In this document: one piece after another, positions 24,658 through 33,367 of the stretch
Layout: each line of letters opens with the position of its first letter
How positions within the stretch are numbered: position 1 is the stretch's first letter
Assembly: GCA_903874585.1 (NCBI GenBank)
Contig: CAIQSY010000091.1
Span: forward strand, 1-48,594
Length of the DNA: 48,594 bases
Reading direction: 5' to 3'
Source of the DNA: an uncultured Chlorobiaceae bacterium
GTDB lineage: Bacteria; Bacteroidota; Chlorobiia; Chlorobiales; Chlorobiaceae
Translations under genes and position numbers: made by a program
Notes under the pieces: generated by a model
The model's database searches: none
Told to the model about the DNA's origin: nothing
What the model saw: only the letters and a program-made list of their open reading frames with translations

Positions 24658-25161
24658 ATGAGACACTTTATAATATTATTAATCTCATTTGTTCTATTGA
24701 CAGTGAGCGGATGTCAGACTGTGCAGCCTGTTGCGCCTAAAACTCAGCTTGAGATTCGTGAATTTCAAACACGAGTGTACGATGTAAGCGACATGAAGCT
24801 TGTGATGAAAGCGGTTATGAATACATTACAAGATGATGACTTTATTGTGCAGCAGGCAAATGTTGAGTTGGGGCTTTTGACAGCACAAAAGGAGCTTGAT
24901 GTGGAAAATCCTGCTGAGTCATTTTTTGCGCGAGCATTTACTAACCGTCCTGAGTATAAAAAGAACAGTGTTACTGAAGCATCGGCAAATATCACTGAAT
25001 TTGGTAAGCAGATTACAGTGCGCATCAATTTCAGGTATAAATTGTTGAATAATAGAGGTGCAGTCATGCGTGTTAATCAGATTGATGATGCACGTTACTA
25101 CCAAGATTTTTTTGCAAAGGTGGATAAGTCTGTTTTTTTAGGGAAGCAGAAAATTCAGTAA
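24658..25161 (+). CDS. Lipoprotein of unknown function
   Basis: A 167-residue protein with a lipoprotein signal (MRHFIILLISFVLLTVSGC, Cys19). The mature part begins near REFQTRVYDVSDMKLVMKAVMNTLQDDDF and then VELGLLTAQKELD, an arrangement seen in conserved proteobacterial and Chlorobi envelope lipoproteins without known function. The remainder forms likely beta strands (ITVRINFRYKLL). It follows the BamE-like lipoprotein gene closely, suggesting a shared envelope role. No enzymatic motifs are seen. Confidence 0.7.
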   Translation: MRHFIILLISFVLLTVSGCQTVQPVAPKTQLEIREFQTRVYDVSDMKLVMKAVMNTLQDDDFIVQQANVELGLLTAQKELDVENPAESFFARAFTNRPEYKKNSVTEASANITEFGKQITVRINFRYKLLNNRGAVMRVNQIDDARYYQDFFAKVDKSVFLGKQKIQ

Positions 25162-25205
25162 CTATCTCAAATAGTCTCATAAAGGTATTATTTATTAGGA
25201 AAATC

Positions 25206-25733
25206 ATGTCGGAGGATAGTAGTAAAGGTTGTTGTTGTGGAATGAATTCTCCTGCTGAGCCTCAGGAGAAACGCCTTGGCTGGCATGAATATTTTATGAG
25301 TGTTGCTCGTTTGATTTCTCGCAGAGCAACGTGTACTCGTGGTCATGTTGGCGCGGTCATTGTTCGAGAGAACAATATTCTTTCGACTGGCTACAATGGT
25401 GCGCCATTGGGTTTGCCGCATTGTAACGAAAGCAATTGTCGTATTTATAAAAGCACCCATCCTGATGGTACCATTGAAGAGAATTGTGTGAATACTATTC
25501 ATGCTGAAATTAATGCGATTGCTCAGGCAGCTAAACATGGTGTCTCCATCAAAGATTCTGATATTTATATCACGTCAAGTCCTTGTATTCACTGCCTTAA
25601 AGTGCTGATTAATGTTGGTATCAAAACCATCTACTATGCTCAACCTTATAAAATGGGGAACATAGTAGAATTAGTGAAATTGTCGGGTATTCGTCTTGTA
25701 CAGGTAACTATGGAGAGTAATCAGCTGGAGTGA
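25206..25733 (+). CDS. Deoxycytidylate deaminase (ComEB family)
   Basis: Zinc-dependent conversion of dCMP to dUMP, feeding thymidylate synthesis. The 175 residues include the catalytic HAEINAI (His99, Glu101) and SSPCIHC (Cys127, Cys130), plus the extra Cys/His group PHCNESNC that binds a second zinc in dCMP deaminases. The N-terminal MSEDSSKGCCCG segment is Cys-rich and unusual. AGGA lies five bases before ATG 25206. The gene ends five bases before ribD, with which it shares the deaminase fold, so the two are likely cotranscribed. Confidence 0.9.
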   Translation: MSEDSSKGCCCGMNSPAEPQEKRLGWHEYFMSVARLISRRATCTRGHVGAVIVRENNILSTGYNGAPLGLPHCNESNCRIYKSTHPDGTIEENCVNTIHAEINAIAQAAKHGVSIKDSDIYITSSPCIHCLKVLINVGIKTIYYAQPYKMGNIVELVKLSGIRLVQVTMESNQLE

Positions 25734-25737
25734 CGTT

Positions 25738-26838
25738 ATGCCGATTTCCGATGATGCTTTTTATATGCGGCGCTGTCTGGAGCTCGCTCGGTTAGGTGCT
25801 GGTAAAGTGAGCCCTAATCCAATGGTTGGAGCGATTCTTGTGTCTCATGGGCAAATTATTGGAGAGGGTTATCATCAACAATTTGGTGGACCACACGCCG
25901 AAGTTCATGCAATTGCTTCTGTGGCTGATGAGCAGCAGTTTCGTGAAGCAACACTGTACGTTTCACTTGAGCCATGTTCCCATTTTGGTAAAACGCCTCC
26001 GTGCAGTGATCTCATTATCGAAAAAAGAATTCCGCGTGTCGTTATTGGTTGTCGCGATCCTTACGTCGAAGTTTCTGGGCGTGGCATTGCAAAACTTCAG
26101 TCGGCTGGTATTGTAGTTACTGAAGGGGTGCTTGAAGCTGAATGTTTCCGCTGCAATGAGGCGTTTATAAAAAGCCAAACGGTTGGTTTGCCTTTTGTGA
26201 TGATTAAGCTGGCTCAAACACTCGATGGTAAAATTGCTACATCGCTTGGCGCTTCACACTGGATTACAGGCGAAGAGGCGCGTCGTGAGGTGCACCGTTT
26301 GCGTAGTGTTTACGATGCGGTGTTGATTGGTGAGGCAACAGTTCGGGCTGATAATGCACATTTGACCGTGCGGAATTGTGCTGGGCGAAATCCTCTGCGA
26401 GTAGTGCTCGATCGTCGGTTAACTCTTTCACCTTCAGCGAAAATTTTTGATGAAGCTGCACCGACGCTTCTGTTTGCCTCTTCGGCGTGGGAAGGCTTGC
26501 CTGTTGTGGAGTTATATCGTCAACGAGGCGTTACAGTGCTTTTCGTTGATGAGCATTCCGGTGAGCTTGATTTGCGTCAAGTGTTGGAGGAGTTACATAA
26601 ACGTAAGGTTTTATCGGTTATGGTTGAGGGGGGCAGTCGATTAGCGGCATCATTTATTCGAGTAAAGTTGGTTGATAAACTGACTATGTTTATTGCTCCA
26701 AAGTTATTCGGCGGGGATGCGTTAAGCTCATTTGCTCCTCTTGGCATCAGTTTTCCTGAGCAAGCGCAGCATTTGCGTTTTGAGCCACCACAGTTTTTTG
26801 GAGATGATATTCGACTTGAAGCGTATATTCATGTATGA
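25738..26838 (+). CDS. ribD: Bifunctional riboflavin deaminase/reductase RibD
   Basis: Carries out two successive steps of riboflavin synthesis: pyrimidine deamination, then side-chain reduction. The N-terminal deaminase has His53 and Glu55 in GPHAEVHAI and Cys80 and Cys89 in LEPCSHFGKTPPC. The C-terminal reductase (about 150-366) shows FVMIKLAQTLDGKIAT, HWITGEEAR and VMVEGGSRL. The 366-residue length is standard. GGAG eight bases upstream supports ATG 25738. ribE is 1.2 kb downstream, with doxX-like and tpx genes between. Confidence 0.95.
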   Translation: MPISDDAFYMRRCLELARLGAGKVSPNPMVGAILVSHGQIIGEGYHQQFGGPHAEVHAIASVADEQQFREATLYVSLEPCSHFGKTPPCSDLIIEKRIPRVVIGCRDPYVEVSGRGIAKLQSAGIVVTEGVLEAECFRCNEAFIKSQTVGLPFVMIKLAQTLDGKIATSLGASHWITGEEARREVHRLRSVYDAVLIGEATVRADNAHLTVRNCAGRNPLRVVLDRRLTLSPSAKIFDEAAPTLLFASSAWEGLPVVELYRQRGVTVLFVDEHSGELDLRQVLEELHKRKVLSVMVEGGSRLAASFIRVKLVDKLTMFIAPKLFGGDALSSFAPLGISFPEQAQHLRFEPPQFFGDDIRLEAYIHV

Positions 26839-26882
26839 AATTATTGACTGAGGAGCAGTTATAACACAAACCTTGGGTCACC

Positions 26883-27332
26883 ATGAAAAAAAAATTTGGC
26901 AAGAGACGAAACTCAATGCTTGAGCGTTTTCTGAACAACAGCGATCTTGGTAAGTTATTTTTGCGGGCTTCAGTAGGCGTATTGCTGCTGTTTCATGGTG
27001 TCGATAAATTGCAGCATGGGTATGGTTTTGTCGAAACAGTGCTCGTTAAAGCAAAATTACCAACCTATCTGTCACACGGTATTCTGGTAGGAGAGCTTCT
27101 TGCTCCACTTTTAGTGGTGCTTGGTTTTTATACACGACCAGCCGCATTAGTGCAGGCTTTCGTGATGGTTATGGCAATTTACCTTGTTCATCCGCAAGAT
27201 CTTCTGTCATTTTCAGAGCACGGTGGCTATTCGCTTGAGCTGCAAATGCTCTATTTGTTTGGTTCATTAGCTGTTTTCTTTTTTGGTGCTGGGCGTTACA
27301 GTATTTCTCGTGGTAATGGATTGTGGAACTGA
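26883..27332 (+). CDS. DoxX family membrane protein
   Basis: A four-helix inner-membrane protein of the DoxX family (149 residues). The family signature is seen in LFLRASVGVLLLFHGVDKLQHG, then GELLAPLLVVLGFYTRPAAL and a final aromatic helix (LQMLYLFGSLAVFFFGAGRYSI). Function is generally unclear; members are linked to quinol or thiol redox reactions. The start could be ATG 26916 (MLERFLNN), which would remove the very basic MKKKFGKRRNS leader. The next gene encodes a peroxiredoxin, which fits a redox setting. Confidence 0.82.
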   Translation: MKKKFGKRRNSMLERFLNNSDLGKLFLRASVGVLLLFHGVDKLQHGYGFVETVLVKAKLPTYLSHGILVGELLAPLLVVLGFYTRPAALVQAFVMVMAIYLVHPQDLLSFSEHGGYSLELQMLYLFGSLAVFFFGAGRYSISRGNGLWN

Positions 27333-27411
27333 ACGATAAAACTTATTATCGCGTTTTGTAGGACTTTGGTATATGACCGAGTTATCTTTTAACCTTTAGA
27401 CCAAATTTTTT

Positions 27412-27912
27412 ATGGCACAGATTACCTTGAAGGGCAATCCTTTTGAAACTGTTGGTACACTTCCGGCAACGGGTTCAGAAGCTCCATTTTTCTGTCTGGT
27501 GAAAACCGATCTTTCCGAAGCAGGTCCAGCCGATTTTGCGAGTAAGAGAATGGTGCTTAACATCTTTCCAAGTCTTGATACACCTGTTTGTGCTGCTTCG
27601 GTCAGGCGTTTCAATCAGGAGGCATCATCACTTGATAATACGGTTGTGCTGTGTATCTCCGCTGATTTGCCATTTGCACATAACCGTTTTTGTGAAACTG
27701 AAGGGCTGAAAAATGTTGTTGCACTTTCAACCTTCCGTTCACCAGAGTTCGGACTCAATTATGGCGTTACCATTGCAAATGGTCCACTCAAGGGATTGTT
27801 GTCACGTGCGATTGTTATTATTGATGCGGATGGTATTGTGCGCTATACTGAACAGGTACCAGAAATTGTTCAAGAGCCTGACTACAGCGCAGCTCTTCAG
27901 GCATTGGCTTAA
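27412..27912 (+). CDS. tpx: Thiol peroxidase (atypical 2-Cys peroxiredoxin)
   Basis: Reduces peroxides with electrons from thioredoxin. The 166 residues follow the Tpx family: MAQITLKGNPFETVG, FPSLDTPVCAASVR with the peroxidatic Cys60, and HNRFCETEG with the resolving Cys94, then the SRAIVIIDADGIVRY strand. It is probably cytosolic. A good terminator follows. The gene is convergent with none of its neighbours and sits between the doxX-like gene and ribE. Confidence 0.95.
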   Translation: MAQITLKGNPFETVGTLPATGSEAPFFCLVKTDLSEAGPADFASKRMVLNIFPSLDTPVCAASVRRFNQEASSLDNTVVLCISADLPFAHNRFCETEGLKNVVALSTFRSPEFGLNYGVTIANGPLKGLLSRAIVIIDADGIVRYTEQVPEIVQEPDYSAALQALA

Positions 27913-27938
27913 TGTTTAGTCCAAAGCGTAGAGTAATT

Positions 27939-27969
27939 AAAGCCGACGGCATCTGTCGGCTTTTTTTAT
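27939..27969 (+). terminator. Rho-independent terminator after tpx
   Basis: AAAGCCGAC, loop GGCATCT, GTCGGCTTT, followed by a run of T (27961-27967). It separates tpx from ribE. Confidence 0.85.
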
Positions 27970-28052
27970 TCACGCAACGCTTATATTATTCACGCAATCT
28001 TGCTCTTGTTGTTTTCGTGAGTGATATTTTTATGATGTGAAAAAGTTGTGTC

Positions 28053-28706
28053 ATGTTTACTGGAATTATTAAAGATGTTGGACGGGTGAGGGGAGTCGCA
28101 AAGCGGCAAGGTGGACTTCGTCTCAGCGTTCAATATGGTAACTCCGACGCGTTCAGTAATCTCGCGATTGATGAGAGTGTCAGTATCAATGGCGCGTGCC
28201 AGACTGTTGTTGCTTGTGGAGATGGCTGGTTTGATGTCGATACGGTGGAAGAGACGCTTGCTAAAACCACACTTGGTTTGCTTCAGCATGGTTCTCTCGT
28301 TAACCTTGAACGCGCAGTTCGTCCTCTCGATCGCCTTGGTGGTCATTTTGTGCTTGGGCACGTTGATTGTGCTGCAACAGTACTGGAGGTTAAAGAGCTT
28401 GGCTCAAGTCGCGAAATCTGGGTCAGTTTCTCTGACGATTTTACCCCACTTCTTGTTTCTGCCGGTTCCATTACCATTGATGGTGTCAGCCTTACGGTGG
28501 CAAAACTTGAGGTATGTCGGTTTGCTGTTGCGATTATTCCCTTTACGTTTGCACACACAACCATCAATTCACTCAAAGCGCAAAGCAGGGTGAATCTTGA
28601 ATTTGACATTCTCGGTAAATATGTGGCTCGTCAGCTTGGTAGATGCCCATCTGCAGAGAGTATGTCAAAAGTTACCGAAACGTGGCTTCAGCAGCATGGA
28701 TTTTAA
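28053..28706 (+). CDS. ribE: Riboflavin synthase, alpha chain
   Basis: Dismutates two 6,7-dimethyl-8-ribityllumazine molecules to riboflavin. The 217 residues make two similar barrels: MFTGIIKDVGRV, then VSINGACQTVV and the first-half RPLDRLGGHFVLGHVD; the second half repeats with GSITIDGVSLTVA and IIPFTFAHTT. No FMN riboswitch is evident in the 84-base spacer after the tpx terminator. The stop overlaps the start of rarA (TAATG), so the two genes may be cotranslated. Confidence 0.95.
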   Translation: MFTGIIKDVGRVRGVAKRQGGLRLSVQYGNSDAFSNLAIDESVSINGACQTVVACGDGWFDVDTVEETLAKTTLGLLQHGSLVNLERAVRPLDRLGGHFVLGHVDCAATVLEVKELGSSREIWVSFSDDFTPLLVSAGSITIDGVSLTVAKLEVCRFAVAIIPFTFAHTTINSLKAQSRVNLEFDILGKYVARQLGRCPSAESMSKVTETWLQQHGF

Positions 28707-30049
28707 TGGCACGCCTCGATAACATGCAGTCCGACCTGTTCGGCTTCAGCGCAACTCCTGAAAAACGCGACTATTTTCAGCCACTTGCTGAACGAGTTCG
28801 TCCGCAGTCAATTGATGATATTGCCGGTCAAGAGCATCTTGTGGGTCACAATGGACCATTGCGTAAATTTATTGCCAGCGGGCAAATGCCCTCGATGATT
28901 TTGTGGGGACCTCCCGGAACAGGAAAAACTACACTCGCCTTGCTTTGTGCGGCATCGTTACACTTTTGTTTTGAACAGCTTTCCGCAATTGATGCTGGCG
29001 TCAAGGATGTTCGCAAGGCGCTGGATAAAGCCGAAAAAGCACGGCGTGCAGGTCAGCGCACTCTTCTCTTTATCGACGAAATTCATCGCTTTAATAAAGC
29101 GCAGCAAGATACATTGCTGCACGCCATCGAACAGGGGCTCATCATCCTCATTGGTGCAACCACTGAAAATCCATCATTTGAGGTTAATGGGGCACTGTTA
29201 AGCAGGATGCAAGTTTATATTTTAAAGCCACTTGCTTCTGCTGATATTGAGTCGGTTATTCATCGGGCGCTCAAGCAGGATGAACTGTTTCGCGGGCAGA
29301 CAATTGTTCTGGATGATCTTGAATTTCTCTTGCAGTTTTCTGGTGGTGATGCCCGCAAAGCGCTCAATGCCGTTGAGGCCGCACTCGCGCTTCTTCCTGT
29401 TGAGAGTAACCCTAACGTGTTGAATCGAGAACTGTTTGAAGCCGCATTACAACATAACGCACCGAAGTATGATAAAGGTGGCGAGCATCATTACGACACC
29501 ATTTCGGCATTTATCAAATCTATGCGTGGGTCTGATCCTGATGCAGCACTTCTTTGGCTTAGCCGTATGCTTGAAGGTGGTGAGGATCCTAAATTTATCG
29601 CTCGTAGAATGGTCATTTTTGCGAGCGAAGATATTGGTAATGCCGACCCTTATGCAATAACGCTTGCTCTCTCTGTTTTTCAGGCAGTTACCATGATTGG
29701 TTTACCTGAAGCACGAATCAATCTTGCGCAGGGTGTTACCTATCTGGCTTCTGCCCCAAAATCAAACGCAAGCTATCAAGGCATCAATGCAGCAATGAGT
29801 GATGCCAAAGCTCTACAAGATTTTGAGGTACCAATGCATCTGCGTAATGCACCAACCAAATTTATGAAAGCAGAAGGGTATGGTGCTGATTATCGTTATC
29901 CCCATAATTACCCGGAACATTTTGTGGATCAACACTATTTCCCGGACGGAGTGCCGCCAAAAGTGTATTATCGACCTGGCAATGAGGGGCGAGAAAAGTT
30001 TATCAAAGAACGCCTGACTCATTTATGGCATGAGCGATACAATAGTTGA
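28706..30049 (+). CDS. rarA: Replication-associated recombination protein A (AAA+ ATPase)
   Basis: RarA/MgsA acts at stalled replication forks and is related to the clamp loader. From ATG 28706, which overlaps the ribE stop as TAATG, it has 447 residues. The Walker A GPPGTGKT is at 68-75, the Walker B FIDEIHRFN at 122-130, and sensor motif GATTENPSFEVN with an arginine-containing LLSRMQVY follows. The C-terminal tetramerisation part has GSDPDAALLWLSRMLEGGED and RMVIFASEDIG. The open frame begins earlier inside ribE, but that extension is not family sequence. Confidence 0.93.
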   Translation: MARLDNMQSDLFGFSATPEKRDYFQPLAERVRPQSIDDIAGQEHLVGHNGPLRKFIASGQMPSMILWGPPGTGKTTLALLCAASLHFCFEQLSAIDAGVKDVRKALDKAEKARRAGQRTLLFIDEIHRFNKAQQDTLLHAIEQGLIILIGATTENPSFEVNGALLSRMQVYILKPLASADIESVIHRALKQDELFRGQTIVLDDLEFLLQFSGGDARKALNAVEAALALLPVESNPNVLNRELFEAALQHNAPKYDKGGEHHYDTISAFIKSMRGSDPDAALLWLSRMLEGGEDPKFIARRMVIFASEDIGNADPYAITLALSVFQAVTMIGLPEARINLAQGVTYLASAPKSNASYQGINAAMSDAKALQDFEVPMHLRNAPTKFMKAEGYGADYRYPHNYPEHFVDQHYFPDGVPPKVYYRPGNEGREKFIKERLTHLWHERYNS

Positions 30050-30088
30050 ACGTCATTACAATACACTGTATTCCTTTTTTTTAACGTT

Positions 30089-31504
30089 ATGCGATTTATT
30101 CAATCTTTTCTCTGTAGAATTTCCTTTACACCAGAGTCGCGTAAGAGCAATCAATTTTTACGATTACTGATGGTGATTTTTTCTGCACTGGTGTTGACAC
30201 TACTATCCACCCCCTGTTCGGCAGTTCCGGCGGCAACATCTGCGCTAACCCTTGACGATGCTGTCCGTCTTGGTCTTGAAAAAAGCAGAACACTTGCAAT
30301 TGCGCGGCTTGATCGTGATATGGCTGGGCAAAAAATCAGGCAGACATGGTCAACCGTTCTTCCGCAAATTACAACAGGGGTTACCTACACTCGCACGTTA
30401 AAACCCTCAGTTTTATTGTTACCGCTCGATTCAGGTTTTCCCAGTGGTGAACTTAAAACAAGCTCTGATAATGCAGCTCGTGCCTCTATTGACGTTCGCC
30501 AACCACTTTTTAATGCCGCAGCATTTGCCGGGATCAGAGCGGCAAGCCTTGTTCGTAAAATAAGTGATGAAGCATATCGTGGTGCTGAAGCAACGGTGGT
30601 GACCGATATTAAACTTGCCTATTTTGATGTCTTGATTTCGCAGGAGCAGGTAACGCTGATTGAGCAGAGTATTCTTCGGTGGGAGCAGTCACGAAAAGAT
30701 ACAAGGGCGATGTTTCGGCAAGGTGTTTCTGCTGATATTGATACCCTGAAAGCATATCTCTCCGTAGAGAATTTACGTCCCGATTTATTGCAGGCACAAC
30801 ATCGTGTCGCGATTTCTATGACCAAGCTGAAAAACGCAATGGGTATTGCTGTTGATAGACCAGTACTGCTGAGTAGTCCGCTTAAACCTCTTATCTCACA
30901 GCTTCCTATGGATCTTGGTACTGCTTATCGAGAAGCACTTGATGCACGTCCTGAATTACGGCAACTCACCTTTCAGGTGGAAGCCGAAGGCGAAAATATC
31001 AATGTTGCACGCGCTGAGCGTTTTCCACTGCTTTCAGCCTTTGGTTCCATTGAATCGCAAACAGCATTTAATGATGGTGTTCGTGTTGCTGATTCGAAAT
31101 GGCCATCCTCTGCATCTGTTGGTCTTCAGCTTTCAATGCCTCTTTTTACAGGTTATCGAATCAGTTCTCAGGTTGAGCAAGCGAAAATTGGTCAATTACA
31201 GACACGTACTCGGCTTGAAGATCTCAAGGCAACAGTCCAGGCAGAACTTGAGATAAGGCTTTCCAATGTTCAAGATTCAAAGAAGCGGATTGAGGTACAA
31301 TCAAAAACCATCAGTGTTGCCGAGCGGAGTTATAAAATATCAGCACTTCGTTTTAAAGAGGGGATAGGTTCTCGGCTTGAATTGACTGATGCCGAATTGC
31401 AACTCAATAAAGCAAAAACTAACTATTCGCAAGCTGTGTACGATAATCTTGTTGCTATAACGCAACTTGAAAAAGCGTTAGGACGCAGTGGTTTGTTGCG
31501 ATAA
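30089..31504 (+). CDS. TolC-family outer membrane efflux protein
   Basis: A 471-residue outer-membrane channel subunit. A long N-terminus ends in a signal peptide (LLMVIFSALVLTLLSTPCSAVPA), then comes the characteristic start ALTLDDAVRLGLEKSRTL, long coiled helices, the PLFNAAAF barrel strand, and a second repeat with MPLFTGYRISSQVEQAK. ATG 30170 (MVIFSALVL) may be the real start, as the preceding 27 residues are unlike a leader. It forms trimers spanning the periplasm. No inner-membrane pump or adaptor is adjacent, so its partner is elsewhere. Confidence 0.88.
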   Translation: MRFIQSFLCRISFTPESRKSNQFLRLLMVIFSALVLTLLSTPCSAVPAATSALTLDDAVRLGLEKSRTLAIARLDRDMAGQKIRQTWSTVLPQITTGVTYTRTLKPSVLLLPLDSGFPSGELKTSSDNAARASIDVRQPLFNAAAFAGIRAASLVRKISDEAYRGAEATVVTDIKLAYFDVLISQEQVTLIEQSILRWEQSRKDTRAMFRQGVSADIDTLKAYLSVENLRPDLLQAQHRVAISMTKLKNAMGIAVDRPVLLSSPLKPLISQLPMDLGTAYREALDARPELRQLTFQVEAEGENINVARAERFPLLSAFGSIESQTAFNDGVRVADSKWPSSASVGLQLSMPLFTGYRISSQVEQAKIGQLQTRTRLEDLKATVQAELEIRLSNVQDSKKRIEVQSKTISVAERSYKISALRFKEGIGSRLELTDAELQLNKAKTNYSQAVYDNLVAITQLEKALGRSGLLR

Positions 31505-31525
31505 GCTGGGCGGTGTTCGAGAATA

Positions 31526-32464
31526 TTATCGTTGACTCTTTTTTATAAAATACACCAACGTGTCAGCATGATTTGGATCTATGATGCCTGATATCGCATC
31601 CATACTGCCACGAATGATTGCGGAGGCAATTCTTAAAATATGAAACCCTCCTCCACTTCTTTTGCAGGCAAGTTGTTCACTGTATAAATTGTTATAGAGT
31701 GCGTCAGGGAAATATGTGCTTCGTTTTGTAATGATCAATTCGTGTTGATCAAGAAGTTTCGCTAAAGTCTCTGGTAAAAAGTGATAAAGATGCCGAGGCG
31801 CATCATACGCTATCCAGTTTTTTTTATAGCGTTTAGCACTGCCACAGGCATGATTAGGTAGCGTAACCACCATTATACCGTCTGGCGCAAGGAGCTCTTT
31901 AAGGGTGTGAAGTGTTTCGTGTAATGCGTGAATATGCTCAAGCGTGTGCCACAAAACGATCCGATCAAACTTTTTCACTTCATTGTGTTGTAATAGAGTT
32001 GTTACCTTTAAGCCAAATTTTTTTCGAGCGTATTCTGCTGAGGGTGCATGAGATTCGACACCAGCAATATTTTTGACAGGTATTCCTTTGTGACGTTGAC
32101 AAAAATGTAAAAGTTCACCAGTAGAGCAGCCGATTTCAAGAAGAGTATGTTGATGACTTGGTTTGATAGTTTTTGTAAAAATGAGATGAGTTTTGTAATG
32201 CAACAGTAACGATCGTGCAGTCAGCATCACTTTTTGAACGAGCGTAACGTTCTTATTTATAAAGAAATAAGGTTCGTATTCACCATCAGGATAATGCTTA
32301 GCTATTTCAGTGCTGTCAGGACGAGGGTTAAGCATCACAAGACCAGACTCACATGATTGCACAAGCTCCCAATAGTTTGCTTGCAAATGGTCAAAACGAT
32401 CAAAAACAGTCAACCATGGAGTAAAAGTCGTGGAGTTGCTTATTGGGCAGGGCACATACTCCAT
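31526..32464 (-). CDS. SAM-dependent methyltransferase (class I)
   Basis: A 312-residue cytosolic protein. The SAM-binding motif I LLEIGCSTGELLHF is at 108-121, an acidic loop follows in IAGVESHAPSAEYARKKFG, and motif LWHTLEHIH with LAPDGIMVVTLPN is typical of Methyltransf_23/UbiG-like enzymes. The N-terminus (MEYVPCPISNSTTF) recalls the Cys-type beginning of sugar or lipid methyltransferases but lacks the second Cys of a zinc ribbon. The substrate cannot be told. It lies 38 bases after the HIT gene and ends 21 bases from tolC, tail to tail. Confidence 0.82.
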   Translation of the reverse strand: MEYVPCPISNSTTFTPWLTVFDRFDHLQANYWELVQSCESGLVMLNPRPDSTEIAKHYPDGEYEPYFFINKNVTLVQKVMLTARSLLLHYKTHLIFTKTIKPSHQHTLLEIGCSTGELLHFCQRHKGIPVKNIAGVESHAPSAEYARKKFGLKVTTLLQHNEVKKFDRIVLWHTLEHIHALHETLHTLKELLAPDGIMVVTLPNHACGSAKRYKKNWIAYDAPRHLYHFLPETLAKLLDQHELIITKRSTYFPDALYNNLYSEQLACKRSGGGFHILRIASAIIRGSMDAISGIIDPNHADTLVYFIKKSQR

Positions 32465-32502
32465 GGAAAATTCTAATGAGGAAGAAAAAGATGAGATTGT
32501 TT

Positions 32503-33012
32503 TTAAACCTTGGCAAGGTCGGCAAAGGCTTTTTTCAGATTTTGATAAGTATTCGTCATATCATTGCTGAGGACTTTGGCATCAGCAAGTATAGGCATGA
32601 AATTCGTATCCCCTTCCCAGCGTGGAACAATGTGAAAATGAATATGATTATCGACACTTCCACCAGCAACGCGTCCAATATTTGCCCCAACATTAAAGCC
32701 TTGCGGTCTTAATGTAACTTTTAATGCTCGAATGGACATGTCGGCCAACTCCATGACTTCCAGTTTTGTCTCTTGGTCTAACTCTGAAAAATCTGGTGTC
32801 TGCGTGTAAGGTATGACCATAAGATGACCACAATTATAAGGATAGAGGTTCATAATAATAAAACACCTTTTACCGCGAAAAAGCACAAAACGTTTCTCAT
32901 CATCCTCAGGAGAAATATCGGCAAATACCGACTTTCCCTCTTTGTTTGAAGGCTTGTCATCCTTGAACGATTGCATGTACACCTCACGCCATGGCGAGTA
33001 CATTCTGTCCAT
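32503..33012 (-). CDS. HIT-family nucleotide hydrolase/phosphorylase
   Basis: A 169-residue histidine triad protein with NHIHFHIVPRW (His123, His125, His127) and the preceding NVGANIGRVAGGSVD, as in diadenosine tetraphosphate hydrolases/phosphorylases. The N-terminal half has FVLFRGKRCFIIMNLYPYNCGHLMVIP. The frame is open to 33093, but that extension is the complement of a tRNA gene and is not protein-like; ATG 33012 (MDRMYSPWREVYM) matches the family start, with GGAG about 11 bases before. ATG 33003 is an alternative. Confidence 0.9.
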   Translation of the reverse strand: MDRMYSPWREVYMQSFKDDKPSNKEGKSVFADISPEDDEKRFVLFRGKRCFIIMNLYPYNCGHLMVIPYTQTPDFSELDQETKLEVMELADMSIRALKVTLRPQGFNVGANIGRVAGGSVDNHIHFHIVPRWEGDTNFMPILADAKVLSNDMTNTYQNLKKAFADLAKV

Positions 33013-33068
33013 AATGGAATAAGCTCCGAGTTTTTTACTTTTTTTATTATGCTTGTTGCTGAGAAGAG

Positions 33069-33153
33069 TACCAAAGATGGGAATCGAACCCACACGAGTT
33101 ATTCACTCACTGGATTTTGAGTCCAGCGCGTCTACCAGTTCCGCCACTTTGGC
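33069..33153 (-). tRNA. tRNA-Leu (anticodon CAA)
   Basis: An 85-base gene on the minus strand, 5' end at 33153 (GCCAAAG), with the D arm containing AACTGGTAGACGC, the anticodon stem CTGGA/TCCAG around loop CTCAAAA (anticodon CAA), a long variable arm of class II type, and the T arm GTGGGTTCGATTCCCAT. The first base pair is G:U. The 3' CCA is not encoded. Confidence 0.93.
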
Positions 33154-33163
33154 ATACCATTTC

Positions 33164-33248
33164 TGGTGCGAGAGAAGGGACTCGAACCCTTACGCCTCAC
33201 GGCACTAGTTCCTAAGACTAGCGTGTATACCAATTTCACCACTCTCGC
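33164..33248 (-). tRNA. tRNA-Leu (anticodon TAG)
   Basis: An 85-base gene on the minus strand including an encoded CCA end (33164-33166). It starts GCGAGAG at 33248; the anticodon stem CTAGT/ACTAG encloses loop CTTAGGA (anticodon TAG), with a long variable arm and T arm AAGGGTTCGAGTCCCTT. It lies ten bases upstream of the second tRNA-Leu, so both probably come from one transcript. Confidence 0.94.
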
Positions 33249-33367
33249 ATTTTTAACAAGGCGATAATATACGTGGTATTTATTCTAATAAAAACTATCT
33301 TTCAAAAATTTTTGCAGAGGATTATGCTCAAATAAGTAAGTTATTTCATTTTATACGTTTATCGCTT

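Noticed and set aside
27969..28052. FMN riboswitch upstream of ribE
   Set aside because: The spacer is only 84 bases and lacks the conserved multi-helix RFN core.
33013..33093. Upstream extension of the HIT protein
   Set aside because: Part of it is the 3' end of the tRNA-Leu gene; the family start is at 33012.
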